Shown here one piece after another: positions 16,201-24,229 of a DNA stretch of 56,923 nt. The DNA is taken from NCBI GenBank assembly GCA_031081715.1, contig JAVHMA010000022.1, positions 1 through 56,923 of the forward strand, written 5' to 3'. Origin of the DNA: Armatimonadota bacterium (GTDB lineage: Bacteria; Sysuimicrobiota; Sysuimicrobiia; Sysuimicrobiales; Humicultoraceae). A program made the position numbers and the translations under genes. A model generated the notes under the pieces. It had not been told where the DNA came from and made no database searches. It saw only the letters and a list, made by a program, of their open reading frames with translations. Positions within the stretch are counted from its first letter, which is position 1; every line of letters starts with the position of its first letter.

Positions 16201-17685
16201 ATGCACCCCGAGGCCATCACCTCGCCTACGGCGTTTCTCGACGCCATGCTCGGCGACGTGCCGCACCGCGACGAGCTGCGCGCCTACGAGGCCTGGTGGG
16301 AAGCCGAGGGCCGGGCCACGTCGGAGGCCATCGACCGCGCGGGCACACCGCCGCTGCGTCTCTTCGACCGGCTGGGCCGGCGCGTCGACGAGGTCCTCTA
16401 CGCGCCTGCCTACCGGGCGCTACTGCGGCGCGGCTACCGCGCGGGCGCGGTCTGGCGCGCCTTCGACGGCTCGCTGGTCCCGGCCTATCTGATCGGCTAC
16501 GTGACGAGCTTCTACGATCCGGGCGTCTACTGCCCGTACACGGTCTCGCTCGCGACCGCGGTCGCCTTGTACAAGTACGGCACCGACGCGCTCAAGGCGT
16601 CGTACCTCGAGCCGCTCCTGCGCCGAGACGACACCGTCTGGCAGGGTGCCACCTGGATGACCGAGGCCGGCGGTGGCTCCGATCTCGGCGCGGCGGTCCG
16701 GACCGAAGCGATCCCCGACGGTGACCGGTGGCGCCTGCGAGGCGAGAAGTACTTCGCCAGCAACGCCGGCGCCGAGGTGGCCGTGGTCGCGGCGCGTCCC
16801 CGCGGGGCATCGGCCGGCGTGCGGGGCCTCGCCCTGTTCCTGGTGCCGCGGTGGCGCCGCGACGGCACACTGAACTACGTCATCCGTCGCCTGAAGGACA
16901 AGTGCGGGACACGGCTGGTCCCCACAGGCGAGGTCGAGCTCCACGACAGCGAGGCACACCTGCTGGGGACACCGGAGCAGGGCGTCTACCTGATCCTGGA
17001 GGTCCTCAATGTGTCGCGCGTGGCCAACAGCGTCGGCAGCGTGGCGCTGGCCCAGCGGGCCCTGGCGGAGGCGTACCGGTTCGGCACCGAGCGCCTGGCC
17101 TTCGGGAGGCCGGTCCTCGACCACCCGCTGCTGCGCGCGCAATTCGCCCAGCGGCTGGACCGCCTCCAGGAGGCCTTCGCCCTGGCCTGGGAAGCGCTGC
17201 GTGCGCTCGACGCCGTCTGGCATGAGACGCCCCGGTACTCGGGCGCCTACCATCGGTTTCGTCTGCTGGCGCACCTGGCCAAGTACTGGACCGCCGAGGT
17301 CGCGGTGCAGGCTGCGGTCTGGAGCATGATCGCACACGGGGGTGCCGGCGTCGTCGCGGACTATCCGGTGGAACGCCTGCTGCGGGAGGCCATGATCCTT
17401 CCGATCTGGGAAGGCACGCCCCAGCGTCAGGTCCTGGACGGCCTGGAGGTCATGCAGCGGCGCGAGGCGCACCACCTGCTGTTCCAGCACCTCGCCGCCG
17501 ACGCGGACCCCGAGGCCCTCGCCGCGCTGCGGACGCGCACCGAAGCCCACCTCGGGCTTGACCCGGCCACACGCGAGGCCCAGGCGGAGGAGCTCTTCGC
17601 CAGCCTCGCGGCATTCACCGCGGCCGTCGCCCGACGGCGACTGCCCGGGAGAAGCACCCTCGACGCGCCGCCCTCCGCGCGGTAG
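16201..17685 (+). CDS. AidB-like acyl-CoA dehydrogenase
   Basis: A 494-residue FAD-dependent acyl-CoA dehydrogenase, longer than the short/medium-chain group and closer to AidB/long members. Family features are WQGATWMTEAGGGSDLGA, LRGEKYFASNAGAE (flavin contact region), RLKDKCGTRLVPTGEVEL and YRFGTERLAFGRP. The glutamate of MILPIWEGTPQRQ matches the catalytic base position of medium-chain acyl-CoA dehydrogenase (YEGT). It removes two hydrogens from an acyl-CoA thioester, or may act on related substrates as AidB-like proteins do. GAGGAGG precedes the ATG. The flavoprotein gene follows by 46 bases and may share the transcript. Confidence 0.88.
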   Translation: MHPEAITSPTAFLDAMLGDVPHRDELRAYEAWWEAEGRATSEAIDRAGTPPLRLFDRLGRRVDEVLYAPAYRALLRRGYRAGAVWRAFDGSLVPAYLIGYVTSFYDPGVYCPYTVSLATAVALYKYGTDALKASYLEPLLRRDDTVWQGATWMTEAGGGSDLGAAVRTEAIPDGDRWRLRGEKYFASNAGAEVAVVAARPRGASAGVRGLALFLVPRWRRDGTLNYVIRRLKDKCGTRLVPTGEVELHDSEAHLLGTPEQGVYLILEVLNVSRVANSVGSVALAQRALAEAYRFGTERLAFGRPVLDHPLLRAQFAQRLDRLQEAFALAWEALRALDAVWHETPRYSGAYHRFRLLAHLAKYWTAEVAVQAAVWSMIAHGGAGVVADYPVERLLREAMILPIWEGTPQRQVLDGLEVMQRREAHHLLFQHLAADADPEALAALRTRTEAHLGLDPATREAQAEELFASLAAFTAAVARRRLPGRSTLDAPPSAR

Positions 17686-17731
17686 GGTACTACTTGTGCG
17701 GGAGGAGTGATCCCGCGACCGGGGGGACGGC

Positions 17732-18877
17732 ATGGCACCGGCACAGGTGGTGATTCTCGGGGGCGGCTTCGGCGGGCTCGCCGCGGCCCACCGGCTGCGC
17801 GACCGCCTCGGCGAGGCCGCCGCGATCACGCTCGTCGACCGCCGCGACTGGTTCATGATGGGGCTGCGCATCCTGTGGACGATCGCCGGCCGCGCGGCTC
17901 GCGCCGGCGGGACCCGATCCCTGGCGACCCTGCGCCGCCGTGGCATCCGGTTCGTCCAGGACCAGGTCGCCGGTATCGACCTCGAGCGCAAGGCCGTGGT
18001 CACCGCCGGCGGCACGCTGCCCTACGACGCGCTCGTCGTGGGCCTGGGCGCCGAACTCCGGCCCGACCTGATCCCCGGCTATCGTCCCGAGGGTTCCAAC
18101 CTCTACGATCCGGAACAGGCCGAAGCGATCGCGGCGCGCGTGGCGTCCATCACCGAGGGCCGCGTCGGGATCGGCATCCTGGGGCTGCCGTACAAGTGCC
18201 CGCCCGCACCCTATGAGGCCGCGTTCCTGATCGACGACGTACTGCGCGCACGGGGCGTGCGCGGGCGCGTCGAGCTCGAGGTGTTCACGCCCCAGCCGTC
18301 GTCCCTGCCGGTCGCCGGGCCCGCGGCCTGCGCCGCGGTGGAAGGCCGGCTGGCGGATCGGGCCATCGCCTTCCTGCCCGGCCGCAAGGCCGTCGCGGTC
18401 GAAGGCACCGAGGTGGTCTTCGAGCGCGACCGCCGGGCCTATGACCTGCTGATCGGCGTGCCCCCGCACCGGGCGCCGACGCCGGTGAAGACGAGCGGGC
18501 TGGCGACCGGCGAGTGGGTTCGGCTGGCAGACCTCGCGATCTGCGAGACCGCGGTCCCGGGTGTGTTCGCGGTGGGCGACGTCACCGAGGTGCCGCTGGC
18601 CAACGGCATGATGTTGCCCAAGGCCGGCGTGTTCGCCGAGGCCCAGGGCCGGGCAGCCGCGGACGCGATCGCCGACCGCCTGGCTCAGCCGGGCCCGGGC
18701 GACCGGTTCGACGGCGTGGGTTACTGTTTCGTCGAGATGGGCGAGGAGATGGCGACCGCGGTGCGCGGACGGTTCCTGGCGACGCCCGAGCCGCTCATCG
18801 AGATCGCGGAGCCGAGCGCACGCACGCTGGAGGAGAAGCGGGCTTTCGAGGCCACGCGGCTGGAGGCGTGGTTGTAG
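17732..18877 (+). CDS. SQR/FCSD-like NAD(P)/FAD-dependent oxidoreductase
   Basis: A 381-residue two-dinucleotide-binding-domain flavoprotein. The FAD motif is VILGGGFGGLAAAHRL at residues 7-22, the second ATG/GG region is PYDALVVGLGAEL, and FAVGDVTEVPLANGMMLPKAG binds the FAD ribityl chain. Cys156 in YKCPPAPYEAAFL matches the conserved redox cysteine of sulfide:quinone oxidoreductase and flavocytochrome c sulfide dehydrogenase. A second cysteine near the C-terminus (GYCFVEMG) sits where SQR has its partner cysteine. It could oxidise sulfide or a persulfide and pass electrons to quinone, but without the full cysteine trio assigned this remains a family-level call. It ends 3 bases before the convergent deacylase gene. 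Confidence 0.75.
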   Translation: MAPAQVVILGGGFGGLAAAHRLRDRLGEAAAITLVDRRDWFMMGLRILWTIAGRAARAGGTRSLATLRRRGIRFVQDQVAGIDLERKAVVTAGGTLPYDALVVGLGAELRPDLIPGYRPEGSNLYDPEQAEAIAARVASITEGRVGIGILGLPYKCPPAPYEAAFLIDDVLRARGVRGRVELEVFTPQPSSLPVAGPAACAAVEGRLADRAIAFLPGRKAVAVEGTEVVFERDRRAYDLLIGVPPHRAPTPVKTSGLATGEWVRLADLAICETAVPGVFAVGDVTEVPLANGMMLPKAGVFAEAQGRAAADAIADRLAQPGPGDRFDGVGYCFVEMGEEMATAVRGRFLATPEPLIEIAEPSARTLEEKRAFEATRLEAWL

Positions 18878-18880
18878 GCG

Positions 18881-19948
18881 CTACGGCATCTCGTTCGCCC
18901 CAAGCCAGCGCGTCCCCGGGTGATCCAGGTCCACCATCAGGTACGCCCAGTCGCCCGGCCGGACCGGGTAGTGGCGACCCACCATGTCGACGAGGCCCCG
19001 GAACGGCGCCCGCAGCTCCTCCAGCACCTCGAACGTGTAGGGGCTCCACACCCGGCCGAGGAGCGCACCCGCAGGCACCTCGCGCCTCATGAGGTCTTCT
19101 GGCGGGAACACGGGCTCCAGCATGCCGCCGCGCGTGGGGTTGATGCGCTGCACGCGCTCGAAGATCATCACCCGGTCCGGCACCGGCGGTTGGCCCGGCA
19201 GAATCCCCAGGTATTGCAGGACGCCGTGCACGCCTCGCACGTTGGTCTGCAGCCACGCCTCCTCGAGCTCGGGGTCGAAGCCGGCGCCACCGACCTCGGA
19301 GGCGATTCCGGGGATGCCCAGCACCTGCCCCGCATAGCCAACCGCGCTGCGCGGACCCGGGAACCGGGTGGCGAAGTCGCTGCGCCGGATGTGCGGGAGG
19401 CCGAAGGCCCGCGCCATCTGGAAGGCGCGCTCGGATACCGTTGGGTCCTTATAGTCGCGGCCACAGGTCACCGAGCCCATGGCCGCACCCCACAGCCCGC
19501 AGTGGAAGTCCACGACCGCATCGGCGTGCGACAGCACGTGCGTCGTCACGGCCAGGGCCAGCTGGTCGGCGATCCACGCCTGCTCGGTCCCGAACGCGCG
19601 GTTCAGGTCAGGGCTGTCGGACTCGTCGCGCACGTTGCGCGTGAGCGTGGCGAGCGCGACCGGGTTGGCCACGGGCACGGCGAGGACGGCCCCGGCCATC
19701 GCTTTCGGATCGAGCGTGTCCACGATCCGGCGGACGATCTCGGCGGACAGCCACTCGCTGCCGTGCTGAGCGGCGAGCAGCGCCAGGACCGGCCCCGGCG
19801 CGGCGCCGACCACGGCGTGGATGTGCAACGCGACCTCGCTCCCATCCAGATCGGTGAGCACAGGCACGGCCACGTGCGTGCGCTCGCCGCGCGGCATCGT
19901 CCGCTCGGCGATGCGGATCTCGCCTTTCGGGTCGCGGGCCCGCGTCAT
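18881..19948 (-). CDS. AstE/AspA-type (M14-like) deacylase, copy 2 of a tandem pair
   Basis: A 355-residue zinc enzyme of the succinylglutamate desuccinylase/aspartoacylase family, which removes an acyl group from an N-acylated small molecule. Metal ligands are His62 and Glu65 (AAQHGSEW) and His149 (VVDFHCG). ESDSPDLNRAFG supplies the substrate-binding Asn-Arg, and IASEVGGAG the general-base Glu. A C-terminal beta domain follows (NPTRGGMLEP..., HYPVRPGDWAY). The ATG overlaps the stop codon of the upstream paralogue by 4 bases, showing translational coupling. No transporter or acylase partner is adjacent. Confidence 0.82.
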   Translation of the reverse strand: MTRARDPKGEIRIAERTMPRGERTHVAVPVLTDLDGSEVALHIHAVVGAAPGPVLALLAAQHGSEWLSAEIVRRIVDTLDPKAMAGAVLAVPVANPVALATLTRNVRDESDSPDLNRAFGTEQAWIADQLALAVTTHVLSHADAVVDFHCGLWGAAMGSVTCGRDYKDPTVSERAFQMARAFGLPHIRRSDFATRFPGPRSAVGYAGQVLGIPGIASEVGGAGFDPELEEAWLQTNVRGVHGVLQYLGILPGQPPVPDRVMIFERVQRINPTRGGMLEPVFPPEDLMRREVPAGALLGRVWSPYTFEVLEELRAPFRGLVDMVGRHYPVRPGDWAYLMVDLDHPGTRWLGANEMP

Positions 19949-21015
19949 CGAGGTGCTCCAATCGTTCGCGCGTTCTCGACCCAGCGCGCGGTCCCGTCCT
20001 CGGTGTTGGCGAGCCCGTAGGCCCAGTCGCCCGGGCGCACCGGGTAGTCGCGCGCCACGTAGAACAGCGCGCCCCTGACCGGCGCCCGCAGCTCCTCGAG
20101 CGTCTCGAAGGTATACGGGCTCACGACCTCACCCAGCAGCGTGCCCTTCTCAACCTCGCGGCCCAGCGCGTCGCCGCCGAAGCGCGAGCGCAGGAACCCG
20201 CCCTTCGTCGGGTTGACCCGGTGCCCGGTCCGGTAGACGAGCTGCCGCGGGGGACGCACGTCCGGGGTGCCGTCCAGCATGCCCAGCGCGCCCATGACCG
20301 CGCGAACGCCGTCCACCGTCATCTGCCGCCAGCGGTCCTCCAGGCGCCGGCCGAACCCCACGCCGCCCACCTCGACGCCCAGGGCCGGAATCCCGAGCAC
20401 GCCGCCGGCGTATCCAATGGACGCGCGCGGGCCGGGAAATCCCCCCACCACGCTGGCGCGCCTGATGATGGGTAAACCGAAGGCCAGCGCCAGACGCTCG
20501 GTCTCGTCCGCGAGACCCGGCCGCGGGAAGTCGTCGCCGACGAGGATGTCGAGGAACGCCGAGCCCCAGGGCCCCATGTGGAAGTCCATCAGGCAGGTCG
20601 CGTGCGCGAGCACCTCGCGCACGATGGTGCCGACGAGCTGGTCGCTCGTCCACGTGTGGACACCGGGAAAGATGCGGTTCATGTCGGGACTGTCGGATTC
20701 GTCCGGCATGTTCCGGGTCTGCAGCCGCAGTGCCGGCGGATTCGCCACGGGCACAGCGAGCACGGCCCCGCGCAGGCCCTCCGGGTCGAGGCCGGTGACG
20801 ACCTGCCGGACGACATCCACGGAGAACCACTCTCCGCCGTGGAGCGTGGACAGCAGGGCCAGGACGGGGCCGGGCGCGCGCCCACGCACCGCGTGTACCC
20901 ACAGCGCGAGCTCGGCGCCGTTCAGCCCGGTCGTCACGGGGAGGCGAATCGCGGCTCGCTCGCCCGGCGCGACGGCGTGCCCACCGATGGTCATCTCCTG
21001 GTTGGTTGACAGCAC
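19945..21015 (-). CDS. AstE/AspA-type (M14-like) deacylase, copy 1 of a tandem pair
   Basis: A 356-residue paralogue of the gene that follows it. Ligands are equally intact: His59 and Glu62 (STLHGGEW), His146 (LMDFHMG), ESDSPDMNRIFPG and VEVGGVGFG. Blocks such as VLAVPVANP, FPGPR...GYAG and YPVRPGDWAY are shared between the two, so they arose by tandem duplication, but they have diverged enough (including the residues after the metal histidine) to suggest different substrates. The start is a GTG at 21015 with GGAGG about 6 bases upstream; an ATG seven codons in lacks room for a ribosome-binding site. Confidence 0.82.
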   Translation of the reverse strand: MLSTNQEMTIGGHAVAPGERAAIRLPVTTGLNGAELALWVHAVRGRAPGPVLALLSTLHGGEWFSVDVVRQVVTGLDPEGLRGAVLAVPVANPPALRLQTRNMPDESDSPDMNRIFPGVHTWTSDQLVGTIVREVLAHATCLMDFHMGPWGSAFLDILVGDDFPRPGLADETERLALAFGLPIIRRASVVGGFPGPRASIGYAGGVLGIPALGVEVGGVGFGRRLEDRWRQMTVDGVRAVMGALGMLDGTPDVRPPRQLVYRTGHRVNPTKGGFLRSRFGGDALGREVEKGTLLGEVVSPYTFETLEELRAPVRGALFYVARDYPVRPGDWAYGLANTEDGTARWVENARTIGAPR

Positions 21016-21209
21016 ACGAACACCTCCGTCGCCCGATCATCGTGCGCGATCTACTGCGGCCGTTCGGGGTGCTAATGGAGTTCGCGAGGGTCGGGTGCGC
21101 CCCCTGGGAGTTGGGATGAGCACACACGAGCAAGTGTCTGGGGCCGGGAGGGAGATTTTGGAGTTACCTCCACGTCGCGCAAAGGTCGCAGAGCGACGAC
21201 GCTGAACCG
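21016..21209. other. Intergenic region without a recognisable gene
   Basis: About 190 bases between two minus-strand genes. I see no open frame with coding character, no tRNA and no strong hairpin with a T-run. A stretch near 21170-21205, reading on the minus strand like CTCTGCGACCTTTGCGCGAC, resembles a low-complexity intergenic motif seen in various bacteria, but only one copy is present. Confidence 0.5.
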
Positions 21210-22529
21210 TCACCTACCCGCCCGTCGGGTCGTTGCGGATGAGCGAGCCCCGGGCGCCGCGGCGCGGCCGCGGCCGGCGGGTCCCGGCTGCTGCCAGTGC
21301 CAGACGCTGGAGATCGGCAGCGCATAGAGGTTTGCGCCGAAGGGCACCGCCTGGGACCCGAGGTAGAGCAACGTGCCACGCAGGAACCGCCGCCCGGCAA
21401 TTTCGGCCAGAATGCGCAGGCCGCGAAAGTCATCCGCATCGACAGAGACGGCCGCTTTGACCTCCACACCGACAATCTCGCCGGACGGTGCCTCCAGCAC
21501 GACGTCCACGTCCTCCCCCTTTGCCGTCCGCAGGTGGTACAGCGTGGGCTGGGTCGTGCTCCAGCCTGCCTGTTTCATCAACTCCATCGCCAGGAACGTC
21601 TCGACGAACGGGCCCCACAGTTCCGGGTGTGTCGGCAGGGCCCGACTGTCCACCCCGGCGAGATGCCCGGCCAGACCCGTATCGACGACCAGAATCTTGG
21701 GAGACCTCAGCAGCCGCTTGCGCACCTTCGCGGTCCATGCTGGCAGCAGGTGCACGAGAAACGTCGCCTGCAGCAGCGCCAGATACCGCTGCAAGGTGGT
21801 CTGCGGAATCCCAAGTGTCCGCGAGAGGTCGGCCACGTTGAGCAGGGTCCCCGTCCTCGCCGCTAGCACGCTCAACAGCCTCGGGATCTCGTGGAGGCGC
21901 TCGATGTCGACGATGTCGCGAACCGTGCGCTGGAGGATGGTCGTGACGTACGCTCGGAACCATGCCGGTCGACGGGCAGTCGAGCGTCGGACCGCCTCCG
22001 GATAGCCACCCGCTGCGATCCTGCCCGCAAGTTCGTCGCGATCGAGGGTGGTGGCGGACGGCAGGACCAGCGCCCGCGCAAACACCCGGTCGATGAACTC
22101 CTCGACCGCTCCAGCGATCTCGCCTTGAGACAGCGGCCACAGCCTCAGGACCTCCATGCGACCGGCGAGCGACTCCGACAGTTTCGGCAGCAGGAGAACG
22201 TTGGCCGATCCGGTGAGCAGGAACCGGCCCGGCCGGCGGTCACGATCGACGGCGGCCTTGATCGGGAGGAACAACTCCGGCACCCGCTGGACCTCATCGA
22301 TCACCGCCGGTCCCTTGAGCCCGCTGATGAAGCCTGCGGGGTCGCTCCGTGCCGCGGCGAGCACCGTGGCGTCATCAAGCGTCAGATAGCGTGCGGGATG
22401 CTGCGCGGAGGTAATCTCCTGTGCCAGTGTGCTCTTGCCGACCTGGCGGGCGCCGTGGAGCAGGACGACAGGCGTGTCGCCGAGCGCGGCAAGGAGCGGT
22501 GTCGTGAGATGTCGCCGAAACACACCCAC
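21210..22529 (-). CDS. AAA+ ATPase with C-terminal DUF4143 domain
   Basis: A 439-residue protein of the widespread 'ATP-binding protein' AAA_14/DUF4143 group. Walker A is HGARQVGKSTL (residues 25-35), Walker B PAVIDEVQRVPEL, and LLTGSANVLLLP is the sensor 1-like stretch. The winged-helix/PD-(D/E)XK-like C-terminal region includes LYHLRTAKGEDVDVVLEAPSGEIVGVEVKAA (longer than shown elsewhere; Glu-x-Asp and Glu-x-Lys are the key residues, given here as positions about 345-375). Function is unknown for the whole group. It starts at a GTG with no strong Shine-Dalgarno, 39 bases from a 15-base palindrome that may control it. Confidence 0.85.
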   Translation of the reverse strand: MGVFRRHLTTPLLAALGDTPVVLLHGARQVGKSTLAQEITSAQHPARYLTLDDATVLAAARSDPAGFISGLKGPAVIDEVQRVPELFLPIKAAVDRDRRPGRFLLTGSANVLLLPKLSESLAGRMEVLRLWPLSQGEIAGAVEEFIDRVFARALVLPSATTLDRDELAGRIAAGGYPEAVRRSTARRPAWFRAYVTTILQRTVRDIVDIERLHEIPRLLSVLAARTGTLLNVADLSRTLGIPQTTLQRYLALLQATFLVHLLPAWTAKVRKRLLRSPKILVVDTGLAGHLAGVDSRALPTHPELWGPFVETFLAMELMKQAGWSTTQPTLYHLRTAKGEDVDVVLEAPSGEIVGVEVKAAVSVDADDFRGLRILAEIAGRRFLRGTLLYLGSQAVPFGANLYALPISSVWHWQQPGPAGRGRAAAPGARSSATTRRAGR

Positions 22530-22545
22530 AGTCTAGGGCGGGCCT

Positions 22546-22582
22546 GGGTGATAATCAAGCGTCTAATGGGTGAATTTCACCC
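22546..22582. promoter_or_regulatory. Candidate operator: 15-base palindrome plus half-site
   Basis: GGGTGAATTTCACCC (22568-22582) is a perfect inverted repeat with 7-base arms around one central T. A related half-site GGGTGATAATCA (22546-22557) begins 22 bases before it, about two helical turns, so a dimeric regulator could bind both on one DNA face. On the minus strand the second site overlaps GATTAT, a plausible -10 for the AAA+ ATPase gene. Binding protein unknown. Confidence 0.4.
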
Positions 22583-22840
22583 GGTATCCGGAGGAATTGC
22601 ACCCCAAAGCCGCTGGGGCTGGAGGCCGACGAGGAAGATCGCGACACCCCGCTGCTCGTTCCCCGTGTTGCGGACCGCAAGGCGACATCTCCGGCTCCCC
22701 GTGCCGGGGACGTACTCATACGTTTTGGCGGTCACAATGGCGGTGGGCCTAAGGTACGGCCACCTGGCGATGAGGGCGAACGTCCCTCCGAGCACAGAGG
22801 CCACATCAACCACATCTCGCCAAGCCACAACCCGCATCAC
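22577..22840 (-). CDS. Hypothetical short protein, possibly a gene remnant
   Basis: An 87-residue frame with G/C-rich third codon positions and a plausible fold: a hydrophobic segment (VASVLGGTFALIARW), then alternating hydrophobic residues with RLAVRNTGNEQRGVAIFLV, the look of a beta-sandwich edge. It matches no family I recognise. Its start is a GTG/ATG pair with only a G-run upstream, and its stop lies inside the palindrome at 22568-22582. The 270 bases further upstream, up to the tRNA, hold nothing I can call. It may be a small membrane-anchored protein or the 5' remnant of a longer gene. Confidence 0.3.
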   Translation of the reverse strand: MMRVVAWRDVVDVASVLGGTFALIARWPYLRPTAIVTAKTYEYVPGTGSRRCRLAVRNTGNEQRGVAIFLVGLQPQRLWGAIPPDTG

Positions 22841-23113
22841 CCCCGTTCCCCAAGGCCTATGACGATGGAAGCTCGCACGCGCCTCGATGGGTGCCGGGAT
22901 GTTGCCGACGCACCGCCGCTGGCGTCGGGCCGTCCGCGCAGTGCCGGCCGCACGCGTCGCCGGTTCGGCAGGGTCGGGTCATCGCGGTCACGCGACGTAT
23001 CATCTTTGGGCGCCCGGCGCAGGTGCAGCCCCGGGTGGAGGCGCTACGGCGGGCGAATCGCTGGAGAGGCCAGATGGAGGGTACCATCGATATGTCAAAG
23101 GGTCACAACTGTT

Positions 23114-23199
23114 TGGTGCCGGGAGGGGGATTTGAACCCCCACGGGAAACCCCACACGCCCCTCAAGCGTGCGCGTCTGCCAAGTTCCGCCATCCCGGC
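23114..23199 (-). tRNA. tRNA-Leu (anticodon GAG), CCA encoded
   Basis: Read on the minus strand the gene folds into a class II tRNA: acceptor GCCGGGA/TCCCGGC with discriminator A, D-stem GCG/CGC, anticodon stem CACGC/GCGTG with loop TTGAGGG (anticodon GAG, reading CUC/CUU), a long variable arm with a GGG/CCC stem, and T-stem GGGGG/CCCCC with loop TTCAAAT. The 3' CCA is encoded (bases 23114-23116). The long variable arm and GAG anticodon identify leucine. Confidence 0.96.
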
Positions 23200-23250
23200 A
23201 GGTCTGCGACTCTGGTGGGCCCGACCGAGGCCGTCGGGGTTAGCGGACCC

Positions 23251-23280
23251 ATTATAGGGACGGACCGGAGAGAGTGTCAA
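23251..23280 (-). promoter_or_regulatory. Consensus promoter of tRNA-Leu
   Basis: On the minus strand TTGACA (complement of 23275-23280) and TATAAT (complement of 23251-23256) are both perfect consensus hexamers, with an 18-base spacer. Transcription would start about 45 bases before the mature tRNA. The leader includes a CCCGAC/GTCGGG inverted repeat that could guide 5' processing. It shows that this genome uses the standard housekeeping promoter, which supports the other promoter calls. Confidence 0.8.
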
Positions 23281-23348
23281 ACCAGCCGCGGCGCGCGCCG
23301 GACCGATGAGGCGGCACCGGGGCGGCCGTCACGAGACGTCCTTTCGCC

Positions 23349-23726
23349 CTACCGCACGCCCCAGATGGTGTAGCGAAACAGCACCGCCACTTCCTGGAAC
23401 CCTCGATTCGTGATCCGGTAGGAGCTCCGCGTCGTCCCGCTCCCCTGACCGGTGGGTCGCAGCACCGCCGGGTGGCACGCCTCCGGCCGCGGGCACTGCT
23501 CGAGGATGACGAAGGTAGGGGCCGGTACGGGCCGGACGATGGTCCACGTGAACGAGAGCGGCCGCTCCTCGGCGCCGAGTGCCGACGGCACGGGAAACGA
23601 CCAGGCGCGCATCGCTCCCCGCGCCACGTTCACCTGGTACGCGCCGGTGTAGAGCACGGCCCAGGTCGTCGTCCGCGTGGGCGCGGGGGCGGCCAGGAGC
23701 AGGACGGCTAGCAGCAGCGGTACCAT
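23349..23726 (-). CDS. Hypothetical secreted protein
   Basis: A 125-residue protein beginning with a signal peptide (MVPLLLAVLLLAAPAPTRTT). The mature part is mostly beta-strand-like (WAVLYTGAYQVNVARGAMRAW, then WTIVRPVPAPTFVILEQCP), with two cysteines in EQCPRPEACHP that may form a disulfide. GAGAGGA precedes the ATG at 23726; the frame stays open upstream but only as a shadow of secG. I recognise no family. It lies after the secG terminator and just upstream of the tRNA-Leu promoter on the same strand. Confidence 0.65.
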   Translation of the reverse strand: MVPLLLAVLLLAAPAPTRTTTWAVLYTGAYQVNVARGAMRAWSFPVPSALGAEERPLSFTWTIVRPVPAPTFVILEQCPRPEACHPAVLRPTGQGSGTTRSSYRITNRGFQEVAVLFRYTIWGVR

Positions 23727-23797
23727 CGCTCGTCCTCTCGATGCCCGAACGGACCTCCCCGAAGACGCGCGGCACCGGGCGTGCCTGGATGCACAAA

Positions 23798-23823
23798 GCC
23801 CCGGCGGCCGGATGCCCCGGGGC
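23798..23823 (-). terminator. Terminator hairpin after secG
   Basis: On the minus strand GCCCCGG (complement of 23817-23823) pairs with CCGGGGC (complement of 23798-23804) across a 12-base loop and is followed by TTTGTG. It sits about 30 bases past the secG stop and likely ends the long energy-metabolism transcript. The T-run is short, as usual in GC-rich genomes. Confidence 0.5.
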
Positions 23824-23851
23824 CTCGCCCGAAGGAGTGACGGCGCGGCGT

Positions 23852-24070
23852 CTAGCGGACGAACACGAGCAGCCCGCCGGTGATCACGAAGAGCACAGCG
23901 ACGCCCGCGGTGACGCGGGTCATCAGCGTCTCGCGCGGCCGCGGGCCGTGGAACATGCGCGCGCTCCCGCCGATGGCCCCGAGGCCCTCGCCCTTCGGCC
24001 CCTGGAGCAGGATGACCCCGATCAGCGCGAGTGAGACGACGATGTGCACGATCAGGACGATCTCGTTCAC
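23852..24070 (-). CDS. secG: Preprotein translocase subunit SecG
   Basis: A 72-residue two-helix membrane protein: helix 1 NEIVLIVHIVVSLALIGVIL, the hallmark loop LLQGPKGEGLGAIGGS, and helix 2 TAGVAVLFVITGGLLVFV. SecG assists SecYEG protein export by easing SecA cycling. The GTG at 24070 is chosen because GGAGGGTG lies 6 bases upstream and known SecG proteins start at this helix. The gap-pgk-tpiA-secG order is common in Terrabacteria; here two ligase-type genes are inserted between tpiA and secG. Confidence 0.92.
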   Translation of the reverse strand: MNEIVLIVHIVVSLALIGVILLQGPKGEGLGAIGGSARMFHGPRPRETLMTRVTAGVAVLFVITGGLLVFVR

Positions 24071-24229
24071 GGCGGCACCCTCCGGAGCGCGTAGCCGGCG
24101 CGGTCGCGCGCCGGCCACGTGACAACATCTAAGGTTAGCACGAAATCTCCGCCGCCGCCAGACACGCTGCGGCGCTGGTGGATCTGTTTCGCCTCGAGCG
24201 GCGCGGTAGGCGGATCCGTTGTAAGCGGA

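Noticed and set aside
21168-21205. REP-like or mobile repeat with the CTCTGCGACCTTTGCG pattern
   Set aside because: Only one copy is seen and it has no inverted arms or target duplications; a repeat cannot be claimed from one copy.
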